DNA from: Candidatus Dormiibacterota bacterium
GTDB lineage: Bacteria; Chloroflexota; Dormibacteria; UBA8260
Direction of reading: 5' to 3'
Length of the DNA stretch: 5,952 nucleotides
Assembly (NCBI GenBank): GCA_955652545.1
Contig: CATPCA010000393.1
Location: 1 to 5,952, forward strand
The notes under the pieces are model-generated. The model was not told the DNA's origin. It did no database searches and saw only the letters and a program-made list of their open reading frames with translations. Shown piece after piece: positions 1 through 5,794 of the stretch; positions within the stretch are counted from its first letter, which is position 1; every line of letters starts with the position of its first letter. Made by a program: the position numbers and the translations under genes.

Positions 1-797
1 ATGCAGGGAGCGTTCTTCTTGGCCTGGTCGAAGAGATCGCGCACGCGACTGGCGCCGACGCCGACGAACATCTCGACGAACTCGGAGCCGCTGATGCTGA
101 AGAACGGAACGCCGGCCTCCCCGGCGACGGCTTTGCTGAGCAGCGTCTTGCCGGTGCCCGGAGGTCCGACCAGGAGCACGCCCTTGGGGATGCGCGCGCC
201 GACCGCGGTGAACTTGTCGGGGTACTTAAGGAACTCCACGATCTCAGACAGCTCCGTCTTGGCCTCCTCGACGCCGGCGACATCGGCGAAGGTGATCGCC
301 GGTTTGTCGCCGGTGAGCAGCCGGGCGCGGCTTCTGCCGAAGGACATCGCCTGGTTGTTGCCGCTCTGCGTCTGGCGGAAGATCCAGAGCAGGAATAGGG
401 CCATCAACCCGAAGAGCACGAGGTTGGGCAAGAGGACACTCAAGAGGACGTTGCTCCCACTGGAATCGTTGCGGAAGTTGGTGAACCCATTATCGGTGAA
501 GATCTTGAGCGCTTCGGCACTGGAGCCGACAGTGGTCTGGTATTGGTCGCCGTTCTGGTCGTACCAGGTGACCGAGGTGCCGTCGCCATTGATGACCGCC
601 CCGTGCGAGGCAGTGGAGCCGTCGATGGTGTTGAGCTTGTCACTGGAGTGGTTCTTCCAATTGAGGACTGCCTGGTCGAGAGCACCCGAATCCTTGGACT
701 GCGCGCTCGGGCTCTGGACCCCGCGCAAGAGCGCAAAAAGCACCAGAACGACCAGTACCGCCAGGGCGGCGTACAGGCCGCGACGAGGGTTGCGCAT
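1..797 (-). CDS. ftsH: ATP-dependent zinc metalloprotease FtsH, N-terminal part (cut by window edge)
   Basis: This is the first 265 codons of the membrane-anchored AAA+ protease that degrades misassembled membrane proteins and some short-lived cytosolic proteins. The ATG at 797 opens a protein with a short basic N-terminus and a first membrane helix (about residues 7-24). A roughly 90-residue extracytoplasmic domain follows, then a second membrane helix (about 117-140). The linker ends in the AAA entry motif [13 protein letters not shown]. Walker A is GPPGTGKT (211-218), and the pore-loop signature [12 protein letters not shown] lies at about 240-251. The frame is open to the edge, ending at KKNAPC, immediately before the expected Walker B. 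The remaining AAA module, SRH region and HEXXH zinc protease domain lie outside, so completeness cannot be judged. It follows tilS after 108 bp, a common pairing, though without the hpt gene often found between them. No good Shine-Dalgarno sequence precedes the start. Confidence 0.97.
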   Translation of the reverse strand, partial: MRNPRRGLYAALAVLVVLVLFALLRGVQSPSAQSKDSGALDQAVLNWKNHSSDKLNTIDGSTASHGAVINGDGTSVTWYDQNGDQYQTTVGSSAEALKIFTDNGFTNFRNDSSGSNVLLSVLLPNLVLFGLMALFLLWIFRQTQSGNNQAMSFGRSRARLLTGDKPAITFADVAGVEEAKTELSEIVEFLKYPDKFTAVGARIPKGVLLVGPPGTGKTLLSKAVAGEAGVPFFSISGSEFVEMFVGVGASRVRDLFDQAKKNAPC

Positions 798-805
798 CGC
801 CTCGC

Positions 806-811
806 AGTCTA
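806..811 (-). promoter_or_regulatory. possible -10 element for ftsH
   Basis: TAGACT (a TANNNT-type -10) lies eight bases before the ftsH ATG. If used, transcription would begin almost at the start codon, giving a leaderless or nearly leaderless mRNA. That would fit the lack of a usable Shine-Dalgarno sequence. No TTGACA-like -35 is seen at 16-18 bp spacing, so this rests on one hexamer and may be chance. Confidence 0.2.
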
Positions 812-905
812 TCAGAGGGTCTGGTTTCAGCCCCCCTGTCCTCGATGCGTCGGCGCGCTGTTGCAGTGCGCGTACAAGGGGTTCGGCCCGTTCGCCAGGG
901 GCCGG

Positions 906-1640
906 TCAGCCGTCGAGCAGACGGCGCTGATGGTCGGCGAGCACGCAGAGCCGCCGGCGGGCTGAGGGGAAGACGCGTTCGAGCGCGGGGATGAGCTCAT
1001 GCCGGACACGAGCGCGCAGGAATCGCGGGTCGGCGTTGCTGGGGTCGTCGATCACCTCCAGCTGCAACGCGGCACAGTACGCCGCCACGTCTGCGCGCCA
1101 GGTCCGGAGCAGGGGTCTCGCCAGCCGACCCTGCCGCTCCCCCATCGCCGCCAACGCCCGCGGCGTCGCCCCGGACAGGGCCCGCATGAGCACGGTCTCC
1201 GCCTGGTCGTCGGCGGTGTGCGCCAAGGCGATCGCGGTGGCGCGTATGTCCTTGGCAAGGGCGTTGAGGGCGGCGTGGCGGGCGTCACGAGCGCGGTCCT
1301 GGAGCGACGACCCGTGCGTCGCCACCGTCACCGTCAGCCCGCTGAACGGCAGGGCGCGCGCCTGTGCGGCTGCGCGGACGGGGGTGGCCTCGGCGGCCGA
1401 CCCCTCGCGCAGGCCATGGTCGACATGGACCACGTGGAGACTGAGCCGGCGTGGCGGCGCCAGCCGCGCCAGGGCGTCGAGCATGGCCATCGAGTCCGGG
1501 CCGCCGCTGCAGGCCACCACCACGGTCTCGCCGGGACGCAGGACGCCGCGGCGGTCCAGGGCAGTGGCGACGGCGCGGCGGAGGCGGCCGACGGCGGCGT
1601 CGCGCTGGCGCGGCTCGAGCGACGACCCGTGCGGGCTCAT
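906..1640 (-). CDS. tilS: tRNA(Ile)-lysidine synthetase TilS, short form
   Basis: TilS uses ATP and lysine to convert C34 of tRNA-Ile2 (CAU) to lysidine, so that it reads AUA and is charged with isoleucine. The protein is 244 aa from the ATG at 1640. An adjoining GTG at 1643 would add one residue, and neither has a clear ribosome binding site. The PP-loop ATP motif SGGPDS is at 45-50. HVDHGLR is at about 72-78, HTADDQAET at about 141-149, and the family motif starting [18 protein letters not shown] at about 198. These cover the whole catalytic N-terminal domain. The frame stops soon after this (RRLLDG), leaving no C-terminal tRNA-binding domains. From memory, family members are roughly 310-460 aa. 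The start is 22 bases downstream of the tRNA-Met 3' end, so the two may share a transcript. A 17-bp direct repeat encodes HGSSL near the N-terminus and again at about 109-113. Function is confident; activity without the C-terminal part is inferred. Confidence 0.93.
   Translation of the reverse strand: MSPHGSSLEPRQRDAAVGRLRRAVATALDRRGVLRPGETVVVACSGGPDSMAMLDALARLAPPRRLSLHVVHVDHGLREGSAAEATPVRAAAQARALPFSGLTVTVATHGSSLQDRARDARHAALNALAKDIRATAIALAHTADDQAETVLMRALSGATPRALAAMGERQGRLARPLLRTWRADVAAYCAALQLEVIDDPSNADPRFLRARVRHELIPALERVFPSARRRLCVLADHQRRLLDG
1302..1318. repeat. 17-bp direct repeat, copy 1, inside tilS
   Basis: GAGCGACGACCCGTGCG on the plus strand is identical to 1617-1633. On the coding strand it encodes HGSSL followed by QDRARDA, which lies at the position where TilS proteins normally carry an AR.aR-type helix. 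This copy is therefore probably the ancestral one. Confidence 0.8.
1617..1633. repeat. 17-bp direct repeat, copy 2, at the tilS 5' end
   Basis: This is identical to 1302-1318 and encodes HGSSL in the first seven residues of TilS, followed by EPRQRDA. The similarity to the internal copy continues weakly past the identical 17 bases (HGSSLxxRxRDA in both). That suggests either a small internal duplication or convergence in GC-rich sequence. It is not a known recombination site. Confidence 0.75.
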
Positions 1641-1662
1641 CACACACCCGTCTGAGCGGCGT

Positions 1663-1738
1663 TGGTGGCGGCACCTGGATTCGAACCAGGGACATACCGG
1701 GTATGAGCCGGGCGCTCTACCAACTGAGCTATGCCGCC
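1663..1738 (-). tRNA. tRNA-Met (CAU), elongator
   Basis: This is a 76-nt cloverleaf including an encoded ACCA 3' end. The acceptor stem GGCGGCA pairs perfectly with TGCCGCC, and the D arm is GCTC/GAGC with loop AGTTGGTA. The anticodon loop is CTCATAC with CAT at 34-36, the variable loop is ATGTC, and the T arm is CCTGG-TTCGAAT-CCAGG. The anticodon stem has four pairs plus a C27/U43 mismatch. G1-C72 is paired and there is no GGG/CCC anticodon stem, so it is not the initiator. A CAU anticodon could also belong to tRNA-Ile2, the TilS substrate. However, G4-C69/G5-C68 and the CATACCC region match elongator Met tRNAs of the Bacillus type rather than Ile2, which typically has C4-G69/C5-G68. tilS begins 22 bases downstream. 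Confidence 0.92.
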
Positions 1739-1750
1739 GTTGCGGGCCGG

Positions 1751-1779
1751 ATTGTAAGTCGGTTCCGGCGACCTGAAGT
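1751..1779 (-). promoter_or_regulatory. candidate promoter for tRNA-Met (and perhaps tilS)
   Basis: TACAAT (1756-1751) matches the TATAAT -10 at five of six positions. It lies 12 bases before the tRNA 5' end, which would leave a leader of about five or six bases. A weak -35 (ACTTCA, CTTCAG or TTCAGG around 1779-1772) sits 15-17 bp upstream. The position just after the hairpin cluster suits a fresh start after termination. tilS could be read from the same start. Confidence 0.42.
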
Positions 1780-1802
1780 TCCCTGCGCCAACGGAGGTTG
1801 TG

Positions 1803-1822
1803 CGCCGCGATTCATCGCGGCG
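1803..1822. repeat. hairpin 1: 8-bp perfect stem, TTCA loop
   Basis: CGCCGCGA, a four-base loop, then TCGCGGCG. This is the first of four consecutive inverted repeats between the two tRNA genes. There is no T-tract on either side, so it is not a standard Rho-independent terminator. Twelve bases separate it from the next hairpin. Confidence 0.8.
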
Positions 1823-1834
1823 AGTGGGGAGTGA

Positions 1835-1862
1835 GCAAGCATCCGGCTTTGCCGGTGCTTGC
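1835..1862. repeat. hairpin 2: 12-bp stem with one bulge, TTT loop
   Basis: The outer arms GCAAGCA/TGCTTGC (7 bp) and inner arms CCGGC/GCCGG (5 bp) enclose a triloop. A single unpaired T at 1842 sits on the plus-strand 5' arm. It ends one base before hairpin 3. No T-tract is adjacent. The long, nearly perfect stem is unlikely to be chance even in GC-rich DNA. Confidence 0.85.
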
Positions 1863-1863
1863 G

Positions 1864-1884
1864 AGAGGGGCGCATCGCCCCTCT
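1864..1884. repeat. hairpin 3: 9-bp perfect stem, triloop
   Basis: AGAGGGGCG, loop CAT, then CGCCCCTCT. It almost abuts hairpin 2, so the two could stack coaxially in a transcript. Its arm sequence is unrelated to the other three, so the cluster is not a simple tandem duplication. Confidence 0.85.
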
Positions 1885-1926
1885 ATGAAAAGGAAGGGGC
1901 CCCCCGCGCGGCGAAGCCGCGTGGGG
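1885..1926 (-). terminator. hairpin 4 with T-rich tail; possible terminator after tRNA-fMet
   Basis: An 11-bp stem with one G-T wobble (1902-1912 with 1916-1926) closes a three-base loop. Read on the minus strand, downstream of tRNA-fMet, it is followed after GGCCCC by TTCCTTTT. This is the only member of the cluster with a T-rich tail, so it is the best candidate for intrinsic termination of the ileS/tRNA-fMet transcript. The tract is interrupted and starts about six bases after the stem. The GGGGCCCC at 1896-1903 offers a competing fold. Termination is therefore an inference; the hairpin itself is clear. Confidence 0.4.
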
Positions 1927-1933
1927 AACAAAA

Positions 1934-2005
1934 TTGCGGCGGCCGGACTCGAACCGGCGACCTTCGGGTTATGAGCCCGACGAGCTGCCACTGCTCCACG
2001 CCGCC
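1934..2005 (-). tRNA. tRNA-fMet (CAU), initiator
   Basis: This is a 72-nt cloverleaf up to the discriminator A73, with no encoded CCA (TTT follows). Three initiator hallmarks are visible. Position 1-72 is unpaired (G1 opposite A72). The D stem GAGC/GCTC carries A11-U24. The anticodon stem TCGGG/CCCGA has the three consecutive G-C pairs next to loop CTCATAA. The variable loop AGGTC and the T arm GCCGG-TTCGAGT-CCGGC are normal. The D loop is short (AGTGGCA). Most bacterial initiators have C1 opposite A72, so G1 is a variant that still lacks Watson-Crick pairing. The gene begins 45 bases after the ileS stop codon on the same strand. Confidence 0.95.
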
Positions 2006-2010
2006 GGGCC

Positions 2011-2016
2011 AGTTTA
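2011..2016 (-). promoter_or_regulatory. possible -10 element for tRNA-fMet
   Basis: TAAACT lies five bases before the mature 5' end of tRNA-fMet, in the 45-base gap after ileS. The start point would fall at the tRNA 5' end itself. No convincing -35 is present at the right spacing. Read-through from ileS followed by RNase P processing is an equally good explanation. Confidence 0.22.
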
Positions 2017-2050
2017 GCGCATCACCCCGTGACGGCCCGGACGGCGAGAC

Positions 2051-5000
2051 CTAGATGCGGGCGAGTCCGACGCGCGCCACGCGGCCGTCCAATGGCGTCT
2101 CGTGGATGCTCATCCCGGATGGGATGTCGCCCAACGTCAGCTCGGTCGCGAGCGTTTCCGACGCGACGTGGTCACGGTGCTCCGCGACGGCCGCCGCGTG
2201 AGGGTCCGGGAGGTCGAGCGCGAGGCGGATTCTGTCGGCAAGCTGAAACCCGGCCTCCCGCCTGGCGGCCTGCACCAGCCGGACCACGTCGCGGGCCAGG
2301 CCCTCCCGTTCCAGCGCGGGTGTCACCGCGATGTCGACGCGCACCGCGCCGCTGCCGCTCTCGAGCACGCGCGTCGTCGCCTCGTCCTGGGCGCGGATCG
2401 CCAGGGTGAACTCGTCCGGGCCGAGGTGCTGGCCGGCCACCTCCACGCCACCCTCAGTCCGCCGCCAATCCCCTCGACGAGCCGCGGCGAAGACCGCCGG
2501 CGCCAAAGCCCCGAGGCGTGGACCCACCACGGCCGCGTTGACCGCCAGCACCCGGCGCGCCATGGCGTCGACGTCGTCGCTGAGCTGCACGCTCTTGACG
2601 TTCACCTCGTCGGCGATGAGCTCGCGATACGGTTCGAGGAGCTCCGGTTGGGGCACGGCCACGGTGACCGAGGGCAGCGGAAGGCGCACGCGCCGGTCGG
2701 CCGCGCGCCGCACCGACAGCGCGGCGGAGCACACCTCCCTGACCAGGTCCATGGCGGCGACCAGATCGTCGTCGGCGGGCAGGTGGTCACGCATCGGGTA
2801 GTCGGTGAGGTGCACGCTGCGCACGCCGGTGAGGTTGCGATACACGTGCTCGGTGATCATCGGCAACAGCGGCGCCGCGACCTGGCAGAGTGTTGTCAGC
2901 ACCGTGTACAGCGTGTCGTAGCAGTCGCGCTTGTCGTCGTCCACCTCACTGCCCCAGACGCGCTCGCGGCTGCGCCGGATGTACCAGTTGTTGAGGGCGT
3001 CGATGAACTGCCTGATGACACGGCACGCGCCGTCCAGGTCGTACGCGTCCAGGCGGTCGGTGACGCTGCCGACCAGGACGGCGGTCTTGGCGAGGATATA
3101 GCGGTCGAGGACGCCGATGGCGTCGCTTCGGGCGGTGGCGCGGTAGCCATCGATGTTGGCGTAGTCACCGAAGAACCGGTAGGCATTCCACAGGGGGATG
3201 ACCACCTGTCGCAGGCCCTCGCTGATGGCGGTCTCGCTGACGACGAGGTCCTGGCCGCGCAACACCGGCGAGTTGAGCAGTGACCAGCGCACGGCGTCGG
3301 CCCCGTGTTTGTTGAACATCTCCTCGGGGTCGGGGTAGTTGCGCAGCCGTTTGCTCATCTTCTGGCCGTCATTGCCGAGGATGACTCCGTGCACGACGCA
3401 GTTGGAGAACGCCGGTTTGTCGAACAGTGCTGTGGACAGGACGTGCAGGTTGTAGAACCAGGCGCGGGTCTGTCCGATGTACTCCACGATGAAGTCGGCG
3501 GGAAGATGCGACTGGAACCATTCCGTGTTCTCGAACGGGTAATGCGCCTGCGCGTACGGCATCGAGCCCGACTCGAACCAGCAGTCGAGCACCTCTTCGA
3601 CGCGGCGCATGGTCGATCGTCCGCTGGGATCGTCGGGGTTGGGACGGGTCAGCTCATCGACGCCGGGGCGGTGCAGGTCGTCGGGACGCACGCCGAAGTC
3701 GCGCTCGATGTCATCGAGCGACCCGTACACGTCGATGCGCGGATGGGCGGGGTCGTCGCTCTTCCACACCGGGATCGGTGAGCCCCAGAAACGATTGCGG
3801 CTGATCGACCAGTCGCGGGCGTTGGCCATCCATTTACCGAACGCGCCATCGCGAACGTGCGGCGGGATCCAGTTGATCTCGAGGTTCAGTTCGGAAGCCC
3901 GCTCCCGGAACTTGGTGACCTCGACGAACCAGGAGGTGACGGCGCGATAGATGAGCGGGGTCTCGGTGCGCCAGCAGTGGGGGTAGCTGTGCACGTAGGT
4001 CTCGTGGCGGACCAGGGCGCCCATCTCGCGCAGACGGCGAACGATCAGCGGGTTGGCGTCGAAGACCTGCATGCCCTGCCAGTCGCGAACCTCGGCGGTG
4101 AAACGGCCGGTCTGGTCGACGGGAACGACCACGCGAATCCCATTCGCCTCGCACAGCCGCTGGTCGTCTTCGCCGAAACCCGGAGCCATGTGCACCGCCC
4201 CGGTGCCCTCGTCGTCGCTGATGAAGTCGGCGGCGAGCAGGCGGAAGCTGTTCGGCTCGCCGGCGAAGAAGTCGAACAGCGGCGCGTAGGTGCGACCGAC
4301 CAGCTCCGCGCCACGCACCGAACCAACCGCGGTCGCACCCGACAGCTCCTTCTGGTAGTTCGCAGCCGCACGAGCGCCGACCAGTCGACGCCTTCCCCCC
4401 TCCTCGAACACGGTGTACTCGCCTTCGGGATCGACCGCGATGGCGAGGTTGGATGGCAGCGTCCACGGTGTCGTCGTCCACACCAGCAGGTCGGTCGGTG
4501 TGGGGTCGCCCGGCACCGGGTGCAGCGTGAACCGCACCGTCACCGCGGGGTCCTGGCGATCGCGATAGGCATCGTCGAGGCGGGTCTCGAAATTGCTCAG
4601 CGGCGTTTCGCATTCCCAGCAATATGGGAGCACCCGGTAGCCCTCGTAGATGAGCCCCTTGTCCCACAACTGACGGAACGCCCACATGACGCTCTCCATG
4701 TAGGGGAGGTCCATCGTCTTGTACTCGTGTTCGAAGTCGACCCAGCGTGCCTGGCGGGTGACATAGCTGCGCCACTCACTGGTGTACTCGAGGACGGAGC
4801 TGCGGCAGAAGTCGTTGAACCGTTGCACACCGTACTTCTGGATGGCGGCATGGCCGTGAATTGCCAGCTGGCGTTCAGCCTCCATCTCCGCGGGAAGCCC
4901 GTGGCAATCCCAGCCGAAACGCCGCGGTACGCGGTAGCCGCGCATGGTCTTGTAACGCGGCACCACGTCCTTGACGAACCCGGTCAGCAGGTGCCCGTAG

Positions 5001-5188
5001 TGGGGAAGTCCGTTGGCGAATGGGGGGCCGTCGTAGAAGACGAACTCGCGATCGGCCCTGCGCTGCTCGATGGACGCGACGAAGGTGTGATCACGTTCCC
5101 AGTACGCGAGCACCTCCTCCTCAATTGCAGGGAAATGCGGGCGCGGGTTCACCGGTGGGTATGCCTGGTCGCGGTCCGTCACCGTCAT
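2051..5188 (-). CDS. ileS: isoleucyl-tRNA synthetase, type 2 (long form)
   Basis: This is a complete 1045-aa class I aminoacyl-tRNA synthetase that attaches isoleucine to tRNA-Ile in the cytosol and edits mischarged valine. The Rossmann-fold HIGH motif reads HYGH (63-66, in PFANGLPHYGHLLTG), followed by FGWDCHGLPAEMEAE (91-105). The CP1 editing domain shows WTTTPWTLPSN (237-247) and GTGAVHMAPGFGEDD (328-342). The KMSKS loop is KMSKR (610-614, preceded by LGNDGQ). The anticodon-binding helical domain spans roughly 690-830 (ALNNWYIRRSRERVW at 731-745), followed by a long C-terminal region. The length, KMSKR form and wording resemble the actinobacterial type 2 enzyme of about 1040 aa rather than E. 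coli IleRS. The ATG start is 52 bases after the upstream gene and fits the family N-terminus (PHFPAIEEEVLAYWERD). No strong Shine-Dalgarno sequence or T-box leader is present. All key motifs are intact. Confidence 0.99.
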   Translation of the reverse strand: MTVTDRDQAYPPVNPRPHFPAIEEEVLAYWERDHTFVASIEQRRADREFVFYDGPPFANGLPHYGHLLTGFVKDVVPRYKTMRGYRVPRRFGWDCHGLPAEMEAERQLAIHGHAAIQKYGVQRFNDFCRSSVLEYTSEWRSYVTRQARWVDFEHEYKTMDLPYMESVMWAFRQLWDKGLIYEGYRVLPYCWECETPLSNFETRLDDAYRDRQDPAVTVRFTLHPVPGDPTPTDLLVWTTTPWTLPSNLAIAVDPEGEYTVFEEGGRRRLVGARAAANYQKELSGATAVGSVRGAELVGRTYAPLFDFFAGEPNSFRLLAADFISDDEGTGAVHMAPGFGEDDQRLCEANGIRVVVPVDQTGRFTAEVRDWQGMQVFDANPLIVRRLREMGALVRHETYVHSYPHCWRTETPLIYRAVTSWFVEVTKFRERASELNLEINWIPPHVRDGAFGKWMANARDWSISRNRFWGSPIPVWKSDDPAHPRIDVYGSLDDIERDFGVRPDDLHRPGVDELTRPNPDDPSGRSTMRRVEEVLDCWFESGSMPYAQAHYPFENTEWFQSHLPADFIVEYIGQTRAWFYNLHVLSTALFDKPAFSNCVVHGVILGNDGQKMSKRLRNYPDPEEMFNKHGADAVRWSLLNSPVLRGQDLVVSETAISEGLRQVVIPLWNAYRFFGDYANIDGYRATARSDAIGVLDRYILAKTAVLVGSVTDRLDAYDLDGACRVIRQFIDALNNWYIRRSRERVWGSEVDDDKRDCYDTLYTVLTTLCQVAAPLLPMITEHVYRNLTGVRSVHLTDYPMRDHLPADDDLVAAMDLVREVCSAALSVRRAADRRVRLPLPSVTVAVPQPELLEPYRELIADEVNVKSVQLSDDVDAMARRVLAVNAAVVGPRLGALAPAVFAAARRGDWRRTEGGVEVAGQHLGPDEFTLAIRAQDEATTRVLESGSGAVRVDIAVTPALEREGLARDVVRLVQAARREAGFQLADRIRLALDLPDPHAAAVAEHRDHVASETLATELTLGDIPSGMSIHETPLDGRVARVGLARI

Positions 5189-5240
5189 AGGGTATCGGAA
5201 GCCCTGAACTGCTCCCGCCGGTCGCCGACCGTCCGCGCCG

Positions 5241-5753
5241 TCAGTGTGGGGTCGGCGTGGGAAGCACGAATGTCACCGGCGTGTGCGTCGGCAGCGGCCT
5301 CGCGGACGGCGACGGCGACCCGGACGGTGATGCGCTCGGGCTCGGCGACGCGGATGGAGCGAAGGTGGGCAGGGGGGCGTTCAGCCCACCGCTCGCGGCC
5401 GTGGGCGCCCCCGGGGTGGTGATGATGAAGATGCTCTCGCCGGGGAACACGAAGCCCAGCCGGCGTGCCTGCTCCTCGAGCCAGGCGGAGTTGCTGGCCT
5501 CGCCGATCTGCTGCTGGCGTTCATCGATCTGCTGTTGCAACGCAGCGTTCTGCGCAGTGACCGACTGGACGCGAGCGTCGAGCGCGTTGCCCTGCGCGGC
5601 CTCCGTGAACACCGCATAGGCGGCCAGGCCGGAGAGCGCTGCAAGTCCGGCGATGACCAGGCGGCGCAGCGGGCCGGCGTCGGAGGCGAAGACATGACGA
5701 AGAATCGGTCGGCCCTCGAGAACGTGTGCTGAGACTGGCCGTGCGACCACCAT
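5241..5753 (-). CDS. ftsB: FtsB/DivIC-family septum formation initiator protein
   Basis: This encodes a 170-aa bitopic membrane protein of the type that joins FtsL and FtsQ (DivIB) at the division septum and helps activate septal cell-wall synthesis. It has a basic cytosolic N-terminus and a single membrane helix (about residues 32-49). A Gln-rich coiled coil follows (about 56-87, NAALQQQIDERQQQI). The family signature WLEEQARRLGFVFPGES lies at 91-107. The last 58 or so residues are a Pro/Ser/Thr/Ala tail (for example SPSPSASPSGSPSPS), expected outside the membrane. E. coli FtsB is only about 100 aa, so the tail is an addition. I chose ATG at 5753; an in-frame TTG at 5768 would add five residues, and neither has a clear ribosome binding site. 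It lies 41 bases after mazG and 52 before ileS on the same strand, suggesting co-transcription. The symbol could equally be divIC. Confidence 0.85.
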   Translation of the reverse strand: MVVARPVSAHVLEGRPILRHVFASDAGPLRRLVIAGLAALSGLAAYAVFTEAAQGNALDARVQSVTAQNAALQQQIDERQQQIGEASNSAWLEEQARRLGFVFPGESIFIITTPGAPTAASGGLNAPLPTFAPSASPSPSASPSGSPSPSARPLPTHTPVTFVLPTPTPH

Positions 5754-5794
5754 AAGGATGGACGCCAACGGTCATTTTGACAAGGTCGGCGGTT

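Noticed and set aside
1..930. 309-codon plus-strand open frame at the left edge
   Set aside because: It lies opposite the ftsH N-terminus, whose minus-strand frame shows Walker A, pore loop and two membrane helices. The plus-strand product has no recognisable features.
827..1009. 60-codon minus-strand frame overlapping the tilS 3' end, as a possible frameshifted C-terminal domain
   Set aside because: The peptide is Ser/Pro/Ala-rich without the helical pattern of the TilS C-terminal region, and it ends well before a domain would be complete.
1803..1926. CRISPR-like array in the hairpin cluster
   Set aside because: The stem sequences are all different and the spacing is irregular, so there is no repeated unit.
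1451..2054. Plus-strand open frames giving peptides such as WIRTRDIPGMS and GGRTRTGDLRVMS
   Set aside because: These are the familiar spurious translations of tRNA genes read on the opposite strand.
3857..5422. 521-codon open frame on the plus strand opposite ileS and the ftsB-like gene
   Set aside because: It is antisense to a complete synthetase with all catalytic motifs. The peptide is rich in His, Arg, Val and Ala with no recognisable domain, as expected from reading GC-rich codons backwards. The same applies to the 393-codon frame at 2102-3283.
5521..5775. 84-codon frame starting with ATG at 5775 just before the ftsB-like gene
   Set aside because: It overlaps the ftsB-like gene in another frame, is Arg/Ser/Thr-rich with no membrane helix, and lacks the family motif.
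5754..5794. Promoter with a TTGTCA -35 between mazG and the ftsB-like gene
   Set aside because: The only hexamer at proper spacing (CATCCT) is a poor -10 and would start transcription inside the coding region.
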